NCBI GenBank assembly: GCA_011503125.2
Contig: WWBZ02000011.1
Span: forward strand, 806,001-870,000
Source of the DNA: Botryosphaeria dothidea
Taxonomy: Eukaryota > Ascomycota > Dothideomycetes > Botryosphaeriales > Botryosphaeriaceae
Direction of reading: 5' to 3'
Length of the DNA: 64,000 nucleotides
How positions within the stretch are numbered: the stretch's first letter is position 1; every line of letters starts with the position of its first letter. Positions 11,801 to 21,229 of the stretch are shown in pieces. Position numbers and translations under genes: made by a program. The notes under the pieces were generated by a model, which made no database searches, had not been told where the DNA came from, and saw only the letters and a program-made list of their open reading frames with translations.

Positions 11801-12702
11801 ACGCCGTGGTCTCGATTGAAGAGCTACCCGGAAAAGGGCTCAAGGGAACCTTCAAAACCATGGACTCTTCCAACACCATCCAGGCTATCATCGGCAACGA
11901 ATCTCTTCTCGCCGATCACGATGTTGAGGTCCCCGATGCTACCTGCACCGTGCTAGACAACTGGAAACGCCGAGGAAAGTCCGTCGCCCTGATGGCCACT
12001 TGCGTCGATGGCGGCCGTTGGGTCCTCACTGCCGATTTTGCCATCGCCGACGCTCTCCGCCCCGAAGCTCGCAGCACCATCGCCTCCCTCCAGTCCCGCG
12101 GGATCGACGTTTGGATGCTGTCTGGCGACAACCCCACCACCGCCGTCGCCGTCGGCGCACAGGTCGGCATCCCGTGTACCAACGTCATCGCCGGCGTGCT
12201 GCCCGACCAGAAGGCGGAGAAGATCCAGTATCTCCAGAAGACTCTGTCCAGCCGCAAGAAGGCGAAGAAGGGCACCCCGAGCAGAGCCACCGTCGCCATG
12301 GTCGGCGACGGTATCAACGACTCGCCCGCCCTGACCATGGCCGACGTCGGCATCGCCATCGGGTCGGGTTCTGACGTTGCCATCTCGTCGGCTGATTTCA
12401 TCCTCGTGACCAGCAGTCTCGAGGCGGCGCTCACGCTGGTGGATCTCAGTCGCAAGGTTTTCAGGAGGGTTTGGTTCAACTTCGCGTGGGCGGGCGTGTA
12501 CAACCTGTGCGCTATGCCCATCGCGGCGGGCGTGCTGTACCCGGTCACGACGGCGAGTGGCAGCCATGTCAGGCTTGATCCGGTGTGGGCGAGTTTGGCG
12601 ATGGCTTTGAGTAGCGTGAGCGTGGTATGTAGCAGTTTATTGTTGAGGAGTAGGATTCCTGGGGTTGGTTTCAGGGTTGAGAAGGCTAGGACGACAGAGT
12701 GA
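8851..12702 (+). CDS. crpA: Copper-exporting P1B-type ATPase, CrpA/Crp1-like
   Basis: Pumps Cu(I) across a membrane using ATP. The best match in architecture is the fungal CrpA/Crp1 copper-detoxification group rather than the secretory Ccc2 group, because of the extended Cys-rich N terminus. It is one long exon of 1,283 residues from ATG 8851. A GTG 75 bases upstream is in frame but not a credible start; another ATG lies at 9064. Metal-binding HMA modules have CxxC pairs at about C98 (HCPSC), C287 (MTCSAC), C374 (MTCSAC) and C456 (MFCHHC). Extra Cys clusters lie near residues 14-50 and 210-225 (CAQCAAEC). The catalytic core has TGES (about 762), the ion-site CPC (881), DKTG with phosphorylated D926, the SSSHP motif (H966) and GDGIND (about 1152). 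Everything needed for activity looks intact. The CrpA assignment is inferred from layout. Confidence 0.92.
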   Translation: MTDPLLPEEEASACLKSPCPGPVDWLLEFHKPPAAPPLCGFTCIPPNAYAQSHEASLVDFSDHPTSSNKKKMAVPSPGHHQHDPCRVNTTVFISNLHCPSCVHSIEEALEALQPAPDSISHSIVSHSVTIRHDPTLSVDHISNALELAGFEIHSIFQDSHPVDPSEHPLALHDDDDAEWEKSLEQAVRRWREWKNSSKVPDMTKRQRHIEQCAQCAAECDPSKKYAAGSDTALDALNLVDQKKSLDVEKVSIVSGLSGRFSLDSVISTTPKSAKTYQATIAITGMTCSACVGSITRIVEELPYVRSIAVSLLTHSASVEFEGKDNVDSIIGAIEDAGFDASLDNLEESDNRRKSVRPPDVDKWRAVFSIGGMTCSACTNAVTSSVQQLPWVETVNVNLLSHSATVIFSGKENTDAIKEAIEDTGFDATLDNVSRLAQETQLDIRRTVTIRIDGMFCHHCPSNVIEVLSRDFFGAVQIESVPTIKEPLLQIKYTPNVPQNFTIRRILNTISTVNPALEPSIYHPPTIEERARALHARERKRILRRLALSIAVAIPTFIIGIVFMSLVSDHNPARMFLMESMGAGGVSRTQWALFILATPVYFLAADTFHKRAIKEVRALWRRGSRTPILQRFYRFGSMNMLMSLGTSIAYFASIAELALSATGTEHVDEENYYFDSVVFLTMFLLIGRFLEAYSKTKTGDAVTALGSLRPDEAVLVDTVQMKDQKVGVDLLEVGDVVRVQHGITPPFDGTVMDASAKFDESSLTGESRLVSKEIGDTVYAGTVNKGGPIQVKLTSVSGSSMLDQIIKVVREGQTRRAPVERVADMITSHFVPVVVSIAITTWIIWLSLGLSGSLPADYRGNHAGSWELWSLRFAIALFVVACPCGIGLASPTALFVGGGLAARHGILVKGGGEAFQEASSLDCIVFDKTGTLTQGGDPAVTDAELLSPLEEDEVCGLAKRLEESSSHPIATAISSFCASHKTRDYAVVSIEELPGKGLKGTFKTMDSSNTIQAIIGNESLLADHDVEVPDATCTVLDNWKRRGKSVALMATCVDGGRWVLTADFAIADALRPEARSTIASLQSRGIDVWMLSGDNPTTAVAVGAQVGIPCTNVIAGVLPDQKAEKIQYLQKTLSSRKKAKKGTPSRATVAMVGDGINDSPALTMADVGIAIGSGSDVAISSADFILVTSSLEAALTLVDLSRKVFRRVWFNFAWAGVYNLCAMPIAAGVLYPVTTASGSHVRLDPVWASLAMALSSVSVVCSSLLLRSRIPGVGFRVEKARTTE

Positions 12703-13202
12703 AGGTTTTAATGGATAGGCGGGTTGGACTGGGGTCTCTAGTTTGCGGTCCTTCTGATTGGTAGTGATTGATACCTCTGATTTATATCCATTCCTTTCTC
12801 TGCTTTGCGGGGTTTTGGTATCCTAAAAGAGTGGCGTAATTCGTCATGTGGAGGCAATTAGCGGACAAATTTCCTGTCACCAATTCAAAATCTCGGCCAT
12901 AAGAAGATCACACTAAGATCTTTTCATTTCTGTTTGCCTTGGATGTCATATGAGTATTTGCTTCTTTGCACCTCATGCAAATGAGGCCAGAAACATACCA
13001 TTGCAGCTTAAGCGAAGGGCTCTCGCGGGATGCAGTAAGATTAGCCGGGACGCACGACATGTAAGCTGACAGCTGCGTGCAGTGCTCCTGCGGGCTAATG
13101 ATTTCGGACACAGCCTTGCACTTCGAATTATTTGGCCCAAGACAGCCTTGCCGTCGTTCACGAAGGAGACCTGTTCACTCTTTCCGCACTCCATCAACCA
13201 TC
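12703..13202. other. Intergenic region, no gene seen
   Basis: Holds the ATPase 3' UTR and the promoter of the next gene. No supported coding sequence or repeat. Confidence 0.45.
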
Positions 13203-15475
13203 ATGCACAGTACTCTGCACGTCGCACTGCGGCTCGTTCTCGTCTCCTCCCTCACCGCATACATCCTGTTACGCCTCTTATCCGTCATAGACTGGACTAT
13301 ACTGCGCTTCTTTCTGGCCACCTTGTTCACCACTCTGGTCAACGCTTTCGGTCCGTCTCTTCTGCTCGATGTTTGCTCCGCGCTATCAACCGTCTTTCGT
13401 GTCTGTTCAGCCAAGTTCTCTTTCTTGAGGCTGCCGCCCGTCAGGAACTGGAAGAAACAAACACAGGAGCTTACCATTATCGAAATCTCGCTAGAGAACA
13501 GGCGAGCTGGCCATAGGAATCTGGGTCGTGGTGAGGACGCAGATCTCGGAAAGGCTGAACATGCGGCTAAATACTTGAGCTATGGCCCCAAGCACAAGAA
13601 GCTTTTGTTGAAGAGGGCTCGCCACGTTCAGGCGAAACGGCCTAGGGGAAGGACATCATTACCTCATCTCATAAGGAGTCGGTTGAGAGTACGGGGGGCT
13701 CAAAAGCCATCCGCGATGATCCTGGTCAACCATCGAATGAGCTCAAGGCACTACCGCACAGCGACCCAAGCGTGGAAGAAATCAACGCCTTTTCAGGTGA
13801 GAAGGAGAGCTATCAGAATGCGGACGAGGAGCCGGATAAGGGGCACGCCGTAGAGGAAGTGCCATTTACAGACACAAAGCAGGTTAGTATGGAGCATCGG
13901 CTGAGCGCACATATTTTGGTTAAACTTGAACTTGCCTAAAATTGTAGAATTGAGTACCACAAGTCCTGTCAGTCAGTCATAAGCATACTAATGCACTCGT
14001 GATCCCTACAGTACTCTACGGAGAACGAATACAACCAATTTTCCGCGGTAAACTCTTATCCATCAGTTCCGTCCTTTGCTTCTATTCTAGAAGAATATTA
14101 TGGACCTACATTTCAGCCAAAGAAGCCACTAAATCTGGATGAAATATATTTGGCAAAACTCATTTCCAGAGCCTCAAAGCGTGCGCGCAGAAAGTTTCGA
14201 AACAGTAGTCATACCGGCCGCTACACTCTGGAAAATAAGACCAAGACCAAAATCATTTTGTCCAAGGATGTCATCATCGAAGCTAAAAAGATAGAATCCG
14301 AGATAGACATATTTATCGGACCACCCGTGGCCGACAATGTGATCCTAAAATTCAGGAAACATTTATCCCTAGAATGCAGGGATTATCTTTCCCTTCCCAT
14401 GGAATTTTCAGGCTCGAAAGATTTCGAGGAGGATGATGCAGAAATCGTTGCGCAGCCAGGAGACATTTCTTTTCACCTCGAGGATATTCAGCAGGTCTCC
14501 GAAACGGATAACGTTGCGCCTTTCGCCCATCTATTAGCTTCACCTGGTCAACACCCAAAATTTGCTCTCTCCCAGTACTCTGATACAGAGGCCGACGCCA
14601 TGAGGATGGCAAATATTCTCATTCGCCATCGGATGGGGCAGGCCCAGAAATCACAGCTCTGCTTGTCATCCGAGTACTTCATAAAGCGCTCTTTCCGGCA
14701 GAAGTTGGTCAACATACCGACGAAAACGACCTTTCTTTGCTATCACTGCTGCCGAGTACTGCAGAAGAACCGATTCGCGAAGGGTCAGATATCAGGCGAA
14801 TATCTCCCGGGACACGCAAAGCCTTATAAGAGGTTTTGTATCTCTTGCGGTATCCAGAACGGCAAGTTTAAGCCTGGAAATCATGTTACCATCCATGGCT
14901 GGCTTTTTCAGTTCTGCAAAATGTGTTCAATACCAACCTTGGGAAGATTCTGCACCCGATGCAACACCTGCAGCAGCTGCTTGGGGTTCGACGAGAATTT
15001 TCGGCCAAAATCGAACCGATGCCCGCGCTGCAAAGTCAAGACATTTCGCATCCATGCTGATCTTCGCAGTTCCAAGCTTCTTCAAAATCTGGAACAACTT
15101 ATGTATAAGTCTAGAGCTTTCATAAACGTCCTGGCTTCTTGCGGGTGCGATTTATGTATGGGCCTTATTCGAGAGAAATGGACGATACAGCCCCATCCCA
15201 TGGACCTTGTTCAACAGGAATTGCAGTTTGAGATCTATCATTTCTCTCAGATAAGCAGGATACATCCGACTGCGTTATCGAAGGAATGGCAGCCGGCGAT
15301 TTTCCGAATTGACAAATTTCGAAACGTCATAGAACTGGGATACGAGGATCCGGTATTGAATGTTGTCCACAACATGAAGGCATCAAGGGTTTGCTATTTA
15401 AGGAAATATGGCTCAGCCTCGGAACTGATGCTCCATATGGAAAGCTCGTCGAGTTTTGTTACGGATGGTTCTTAA
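13203..15475 (+). CDS. Unrecognised multi-exon protein with Cys-rich zinc-binding region
   Basis: I do not recognise the function. The last exon, 14012-15475, is clear and enters in phase from the coding piece 13646-13882 across a 129-bp intron (13883-14011). It carries a Cys-rich block: CYHCCRVL, then CISCGIQNGKF, CKMC, FCTRCNTCSSCLG and CPRCKVKTF. This paired-Cys arrangement resembles the zinc-binding C-terminal regions of many lineage-specific fungal proteins, some carrying F-boxes, but I see no F-box. The 5' part from ATG 13203 would give two strong hydrophobic segments (about residues 5-30 and 35-60). The junction between that frame and the piece at 13646 is unresolved: an intron or a frameshift lies at about 13390-13645. 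Start and first exon are therefore tentative. Confidence 0.6.
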
Positions 15476-16160
15476 GCATGGCTTCCATAGTCTTGGTTGT
15501 TGTATGAAGCAGTTTTTATGTCGTAAGACTTTGTTTAATTTGGTACTGATTGAATACGAATTTAATTGACTTATGGTTCGTTTTTATAGACCTTGACAAA
15601 GCATATACAGGTCCTTCATATGTATCTTTATATGAAGTGGTTGACTTCTTTGGCTGCAGTACCCCCTCTGTGTTGATCTCTGCCATATGTTCAGCAAACC
15701 GGTTTTTTGTACACATGATATGCAGGGCTGAGAAAGCCATATGACGTAATCTGACAACTGTACTACCTCTATTGGAGCGCTAAAACAGTCAGATTGGTTA
15801 ATCCTTGTCGGGGCTGTGGGAGCCTCCCGAGGGCTCTCGGCAACACATTTTAACCCGCCGCCGCTGCGGCCGAGTCCTCTTCTGTTTCTTTCTCCAGGCT
15901 CACAACACCTGTTTTCGATCAGCCCGCCAAACACCGCGGTAGAAGACGGCTGGTCATGGGTGTAAGTTCATTGGTTTTCCTAACCCTTACTGCTTATTTC
16001 TGACCGCCTCTGTCTACAGTCCGTTGGTGCCTCAGCCTGTCGGGCCTGGTGATCCCGATACATTCCGTAGTCCGGTTGACGGGCCTTAATACACGCAAGT
16101 AAACTTCTCACACGTGCAAAAAATAATTGTTAACCTCTACTGTAGCTAGCTCAGTACTGC
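15476..16160. other. Intergenic or 5' exon region of the C2H2 gene
   Basis: Mostly non-coding. The stretch 15890-16087 may hold an upstream exon or exons of the following C2H2 gene. An ATG at 15955 is followed at once by a GTAAGT donor, and 16020 follows a good acceptor (CTCTGTCTACAG). I could not join these in a unique frame to the downstream coding block. A GAGAGCC-type motif in inverted form occurs at 15831-15840. Confidence 0.35.
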
Positions 16161-16165
16161 CAGAC

Positions 16166-16643
16166 TGTAACGAGCGGGCCTCTACCTCTAAGGATCCAAA
16201 CACCAAAGAGGGTGGAAACCTGTCGAAGGGTTTTCCTTGAGTGGGTACAAGAAGAGGTACGTGAGGAACGAGTAGACGACTAGAGACTGAGCACTGCGTG
16301 CGAAGGCCTTGTTACCAATAGAGTCCAAATTCTATTGTGAAGTTGACCACGAAGGTCAAAGCTATCTAAGGAGTGTGGTTTATATATACGTAGGAGATTG
16401 TCTACAATCTATGTGCTCAGTTGATAGAGCGCGATCAGTTGGCCTTGGCAACTGATCGAGGGTTGCTAACTGAGCGTACCAGCTCAGTTAGCTCTATCTG
16501 CTCAGTTGGCCTTGGCAACTGAGCGGGTGGGTCCAACTGATCGCGAGAGTCACGTGACCTCGGATCCTTATGACTCCGACTTCTGTTGTTCCCTGCGGGG
16601 CTGATCCTCAACTTCCTCAACCTGTGGAGGCTGCGCCGTAACA
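16166..16643. mobile_element. Solo LTR, 478 bp, with 5-bp target duplication
   Basis: Begins TGTAACG and ends CGTAACA, short inverted termini typical of LTRs. It is flanked by the perfect direct repeat CAGAC at 16161-16165 and 16644-16648. It contains no open frame. Its right half holds three consecutive hairpin-forming palindromes (see the repeat entry). It is not obviously RIP-mutated. It lies just upstream of, or within an intron of, the C2H2 zinc-finger gene. The internal part of the element is absent, so this is the product of LTR-LTR recombination. Confidence 0.8.
16433..16524. repeat. Three consecutive hairpins inside the solo LTR
   Basis: Three perfect stems follow each other. At 16433-16457, GATCAGTTG pairs with CAACTGATC. 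At 16465-16492, GCTAACTGAGC pairs with GCTCAGTTAGC. At 16500-16524, GCTCAGTTG pairs with CAACTGAGC. The first and third share the same arm and loop sequence (CAGTTGGCCTTGGCAACTGA), so the arms could also pair with one another. Confidence 0.8.
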
Positions 16644-16669
16644 CAGACGCGGCGGGGGCTATTTCTTAG

Positions 16670-18117
16670 CCTCCGCACGCCCTAATCCAGGGGCGATGTA
16701 ACAGTAATCGGGATCTACTAAGAGCTTCTGAGGATGTTCATCTTCCGCCCGACTCCGATGGCAACCAAGAAAATAGTTTCGCAATATACAGTCCTTCCGA
16801 GGCGCGCAGTCATTCTGCGACCACCGGAAAGACCACTACTAGCCACAATCTCGGACTTTCCTTTTCCAATCTTTGGCCAGCTGACAACGCGGAACCGCCT
16901 AATTTTTTGTCATTGAGACCCCCCCCCCAACACCCTCATGAGCTGGAGTGGCCGGAGGGATCCGTGGGAGAAAATGCGCCCGAACTTGGTCGAGAGGATC
17001 AAGTTCAGAACTCGCATTTCCCTGCAGCAGGGTCTCTACCACCGTACACTACAGTGGATCCGGGTATTCTCACTCGCAATCCTCGTCAGGTCTCTGACGG
17101 TCATGAGGAATTCGCCCTCGGCCAGGCTACCATAGAGCAGCCTCAGGACGTCATCGGTGATGGCTATTATAGACCGAGCCAAGTTGCGCCCGGGACGATT
17201 TCCCGCGGCCAGCATAGCTCAGTTGACACGGCTGTTGGACATCATGTTCATGTGGGCCACGATCAGCCTCTTTTACAGTCAGTTGCTGTGGAAGAGGGCT
17301 ATGAAAGCCAGGCTCAATGTTTCCCTGAGCAGCTTTTCGATGCTGGGCTGAATCTCTCGACATCCTCGGAAGCTCGAAGAAGTGAAGATTACTCTCTGCC
17401 TGGCGATCTGCTAAGTGGAAAATACTTGGAGACCACGAGCAATGATTTATTTGGTCCCATCTCTTCGTTCGATACTACCACCAATGCATCACAAGAAACA
17501 GATGGGCATTCTATTCCGCTTGAGTCCCTTTCCTTGGAATACTCGTTTCGTTGTTCGAATTCAGAAATTTCAGAAAATTCTGCATCGGCAACGTCGTTTC
17601 ATTTACTCGCAAGTCGCACTTCGCCATGTCCGCAATCTTCCAACAATGATTCTTCACCTCCTACGGTTGATATTCGAATTTCCCAGGTGCAGCATAATGC
17701 ACAACGTGTCCCTATGGATGCCAATATTTCGCCGAGGTAAAGTGATACAGCCGCTATGCGCTCCTTTTTCGTAAAGTTGACAATTTTTGCAGGCATCAAA
17801 GCGGGACCACACTAAAACCAGCCAAGAAATGTGCATACCCAGGTTGCAATGCAGAGTTCCCAACCTCATCCCAACTCAGCCGTCACAACCAAACAAGACA
17901 CGGCGTGCCACCAAAGAACGGGATGCTTTTCTGCACCAACACAAGCTGCAAGTTCTCTCGGCAGTTCCGAAGGTTCGATGGATTCCGTCGCAGAGACCAC
18001 TGGAGAAAACAAATGAAAACTGTCCATAATCGCGCTGATGAAGACATTGGGGATCCACAAGATGAGCGAGGTCATCTTGTACCTAACAAGCAGCGAAAAC
18101 GTCGGCAAAAGACTTGA
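16670..18117 (+). CDS. C2H2 zinc-finger protein, probable transcription factor (5' end unresolved)
   Basis: Two exons are certain: coding from at least 16670 (after the acceptor TTCTTAG, or 16691 after ATCCAG) to 17736, and 17793-18117, joined in phase across a 56-bp intron. There is no ATG in the open part of the first block, so at least one more exon lies upstream, on the other side of the solo LTR at 16166-16643 or overlapping it. Most of the protein is Ser/Thr/Asp-rich and disordered-looking. The DNA-binding part is in the last exon: one C2H2 finger (CAYPGCN ... HNQTRH) and a second, imperfect one (FCTNTSC ... DHWRKQMKTVH), followed by a basic tail ending KQRKRRQKT. Role inferred: sequence-specific regulator; target unknown. 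Confidence 0.7.
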
Positions 18118-18403
18118 TGAGACGTAGAGAGGTGGAGGGGCTCTTTGTAACTTTTCCTTGCGTTTGCCTTCATCTTCCTTTTGCTTTGCAATTGTTTAGG
18201 GATCTATAGGCGGTTTTCCGCAATCGTATTCTCGTGGCCTCCAAACAAATTCGCCGAGCTTCTGCATCACGTATTCGTGCCATCTCTTCAAACATAGGAC
18301 CCTCTCCCCACCTCTACCATCTCGGACAACATAAATGTAAGCCTTTCGGGATCGATCCACCAACCCCCATCTGCATCAACAACATCCCGGCGGATCCATC
18401 AAT

Positions 18404-19073
18404 CTACCCCGCTCTGCTGTCCCCCGCCAACACCATGCTCTCCACCGCCGCAACACAGAGCCCCACCTCCGCCGCGAAGACTGAGAGCTCCACCCACTGG
18501 TACGAGGCCAACCCCCAGAGCAGCCACGCGGCACCCACCGCCAGCACGCTAAACGCCAGACAGAAAAGACACGCCAGAGACGCCCGCCTTCCCTTGCCGC
18601 CGCCGAGACGCCGTGAATCCAGCAGAACGACGAGGTTCAGACAGGCGGTGCCGAGCAGGAGGAGCGTTTCGGCGAGGGTCGTCCAGAAGATGGTGGTGGG
18701 TTGAGGGGGGGAAGCCGACGAAGGCGAAGAGGCGATTGCGTACATCTGGCAGCCGGTGGCCGGGAGCGCGAAGATGAGGAGTAGGCGCCAGGTGAGTGGA
18801 GGCGGATGGGAGGGGGCGAGGTCTTTCTGAAGCGAGCGTGTCGTCGATGACGCGTGAAGGCGGCGCGGAGGCGGCGGTGAGGCGGCTGCGATGTCCTGCC
18901 TTTGAAGTCCGAGCGGGGATTTGATAGCAGGGATGTTCCGGAGGTGAGCGGAGAAGGGTCTGGACGGCGTAGATATCTGCGGCAGGTTTAATTGCTGGTG
19001 GTGTTGTCAGCTTGAATCTTGTAGGAGAAGAGATAGGGGAGCGTACTTGATGATTCGGTAATGTAGCTTCCAT
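18404..19073 (-). CDS. Small four-helix membrane protein, function unknown
   Basis: Two exons: a nine-codon first exon (19073-19047) and 18994-18404, joined across a 52-bp intron with a perfect GCTGAC branch site and CACCAG acceptor, giving 205 residues. The N-terminal 90 residues are Pro/Ser/Arg-rich and hydrophilic. Four hydrophobic segments follow: LLLIFALPATGCQMYAIA, TTLAETLLLLGTACLNLVVLL, ACLFCLAFSVLAVGAAWLLWG and a last one starting SVFAAEVGLC. I recognise no family. The splice model is well supported because it alone joins the ATG to the hydrophobic frame. It diverges from nothing obvious; its promoter overlaps the repeated GAGAGCC motifs at 19186-19364. Confidence 0.65.
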
Positions 19074-19578
19074 GTTGAAATCTGTCATTGAAATTGCTTG
19101 CAGTACGAAGTCTCAGAAGGGAGAATGTGAGTTGCTTGTGCGTTCGCTCGCCCATACTGTACATTCATCATATATGATACTCGGACGAGAGCCTTTCTTT
19201 GATACGAGGGGCTTTCAGGACGTGGCGAAGGGCTCTCTTTCTCACGAAAACTGGGATAATCCGAGAGCCTCCATATGATGCTAGTCGTCGCTCGCGGCGA
19301 GAGCCCTTCGAGACTGACCAATGACATTGCCCCACAGCTTCTGTCCTCTTTTGGGAGGCTCTCGTCTGACGGGATGCAGCTGAGAACTTTTAAGTATCCC
19401 TAAAATGCCTTCTCAAGGATTATATCAAGTTTCGGGACAGATCTGGGCTAATTTGACGTCGGTTCTTGGGGCGTGGGATTGTAAGCACGCGCTGTCTTCA
19501 CGAGCTCGTTAGCAAACCTCAGAGTGGAAGCAGTTTTCAGAAATCTCGAACTTGATTCGCGGGCAAATTGATTTTCGA
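19074..19578. other. Intergenic region with repeated GAGAGCC motifs
   Basis: No gene seen. The heptamer GAGAGCC, in both orientations, occurs at 19187-19193, 19231-19237, 19263-19269, 19299-19305 and 19357-19363. The copies at 19226-19237 and 19299-19310 extend to a perfect 12-bp inverted repeat (CGAAGGGCTCTC). These lie upstream of the divergently read membrane-protein gene and could be regulator sites. Confidence 0.5.
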
Positions 19579-20410
19579 TCACAGCATGCGCTCGGCTTCC
19601 AATTCTCCGTCATATCTCCCTATTGATTCTCCAAGCGGTCCACACCAGTCTGGAATATTGAATTGTCTATGGTGAGCCTTGGTAAAGTCCCAGTACTCGG
19701 GGTACCAGCCCGAGAATGCTCAGTCAATGGTAGAAATAATAAGGTTTTTGCGGGAAATGATGTGCCACATGTATAGATCTGCATGCGCAAAGTAAGTCTT
19801 GTACTGTGGGTTGTGGCATTCTATAACCTTGGCACCGAAGGTCTGGGTTGACTCATCAAGAGGGATATCGCCGCGAAGAAGAGAATGGCAATCAGCATGC
19901 GTCTTGAAAGGGCCCCAAGGTCTTGTTCCTGTGCGTGCATCGAAACTTGTGCTGTGAAGTGGACGCAACGATCTGGTCCTCTGGTGGAGGCAGCGCTCGC
20001 AGCTCTTCGACGTAATCCGAGATGGGATTGATCAGATTGGTCTTCTGCTCAGGTGAAAGGTCGTCCTATGCGCTTTCCAAATCTTGAACCTTGACGTACT
20101 CCATCTCGATGTAGAGATCAGGTCCTCGATGGTGGGCTTTGTAGACCTTTGGTATTGAAATAGCGGTTTTGTTGCGGATGAATTCCATTGCTTCGAGCTC
20201 AGATTCATGACACGGACTTTACATGATTCTTCCTGGAGTGATCTTGACTACCCCGGACGATAATTCGCCGAAGATTAACGTCCAAGCCAGATGCGAAAGG
20301 TTAGCAGAAGCGCAACCATGGCGAGCCATGTTGCCGCGTTTCCCTAACGAAGCTGATATTTCCTGGCGCTTTAGTTGTTGCTGACGAGGACTTGGTTCTA
20401 TTTCAGGCAA
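19579..20410 (-). pseudogene. Aminoglycoside phosphotransferase (APH/choline-kinase-like) pseudogene
   Basis: Decayed member of the large fungal family of APH-fold putative phosphotransferases (PF01636 type). Recognisable blocks in order are EAMEFIRNKTAISIPKVYKA, LYIEMEYVKVQDLES, DLSPEQKTNLI, RALPPPEDQ, TRPWGPFKTHADCHSLLRG, KTYFAHADLYMWHII (the position of the usual HADL..NI catalytic loop), and SGWYPEYWDFTKAH. At least three breaks are visible. One stop replaces a Trp codon after DLESA, another replaces the Trp of the IDW motif just before SGWYPEYW, and a frame change lies between RALPPPEDQ and TRPWGPF. The catalytic loop is also altered. Both stops are consistent with G-to-A change of TGG. 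The N-terminal limit is uncertain. Confidence 0.75.
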
Positions 20411-20993
20411 GTTTCATAAAGCGTCGTAGGCGACTTGTCGAACCGATAGGTCTGGCTACCGTCGTGGTTGAAAATCTGGAAACCCGCTTTTCGTATTGTT
20501 CATGGAGCTCACTTGCAGCGCCACAGAAACGTTTAGAGAATCCTGAACGTGTCACGGGAATCACTACATGCTTGTGATTGATCAGCGCAATGGTGGCATT
20601 GTGTTGATGATGATGTGGTTGTGTTCGTGCGGTGATGGTGGTTTGTTGTTGCGGCGGTCGGCAAGACGCACCCCTGCACCAAAACCCCTGTCGTGACAAG
20701 CGGAAATCATTTCTACCTGAACTGTCGTCCGCTTGTCACGACAGGAGGCTTGGCACCTCGAATTCGTTTGCTTCTACCACTCAATTCCGTCCACAAGGAC
20801 GTTTTCAACCCCTCGAAATAGACAAGAAGGATGGCTTCCGTCAAGCCAAGGTAACGAACAGTATGGAACAGTGACTTGGAGGAAAACCCCTCCACGCGAC
20901 GAGACAGGTTTAGTATTGTGTATATAAAGCATGCACTATGCCCAACAATCATCGATCACCCGAAACACCATCAGCAGCCCAGCTGACTAAATC
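20411..20993. other. Non-coding region between pseudogene and tRNA
   Basis: No gene seen. Contains the perfect inverted repeat at 20687-20745 listed separately. Confidence 0.45.
20687..20745. repeat. Perfect 18-bp inverted repeat matching the tRNA-Asp anticodon arm
   Basis: Arms 20687-20704 and 20728-20745 are exact reverse complements (CCTGTCGTGACAAGCGGA and its partner), separated by 23 bases. Positions 20692-20710 are antisense to 19 nt of the spliced tRNA-Asp, ATGATTTCCGCTTGTCACG, reading across the point where the nearby tRNA gene has its intron. Confidence 0.85.
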
Positions 20994-21108
20994 TCTTCGA
21001 TGGTCTAGTGGTCATGATTTCCGCTTGTCACTGCCACCCTGGTAGATTGCCAGAGCAAGTGGATTGTTACAAGCGCGGGAGACCGGGGTTCGATTCCCCG
21101 TCGGAGAG
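20994..21108 (+). tRNA. tRNA-Asp (anticodon GTC) with a 43-nt intron
   Basis: The acceptor stem TCTTCGA (20994-21000) pairs with TCGGAGA (21101-21107), with discriminator G at 21108. The D-arm is GGTCTAGTGGTCATGATT, the anticodon arm is CCGC-TTGTCAC-GCGG, and the T-arm is CCGGGGTTCGATTCCCCG. The anticodon loop is interrupted after the base 3' of the anticodon (position 37) by an intron at 21031-21073. The intron contains ACAAG able to pair with CTTGT of the anticodon loop, as in eukaryotic pre-tRNA. The spliced product is 72 nt before CCA addition. A T7 run follows directly. Confidence 0.9.
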
Positions 21109-21111
21109 TAA

Positions 21112-21118
21112 TTTTTTT
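21112..21118 (+). terminator. RNA polymerase III terminator
   Basis: Seven T residues begin four bases after the tRNA-Asp 3' end, the usual position and form of a Pol III stop. Confidence 0.75.
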
Positions 21119-21229
21119 GGTCTTTTTGTCTAGGTGCTGGTTGGTAGCATTTATCCCCTTTTGTTATATAAGCGCCTAACGTCGTACACGCCCGTATAGG
21201 CGCTAGAGCTTCATGCCATGAGAGTAGTG

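Noticed and set aside
21090..21125. Primer-binding site of a reverse-strand LTR element next to the LTR remnant
   Set aside because: The reverse complement lacks the TGG that would pair with CCA, and the full tRNA cloverleaf with intron and Pol III terminator is present, so it is a tRNA gene.
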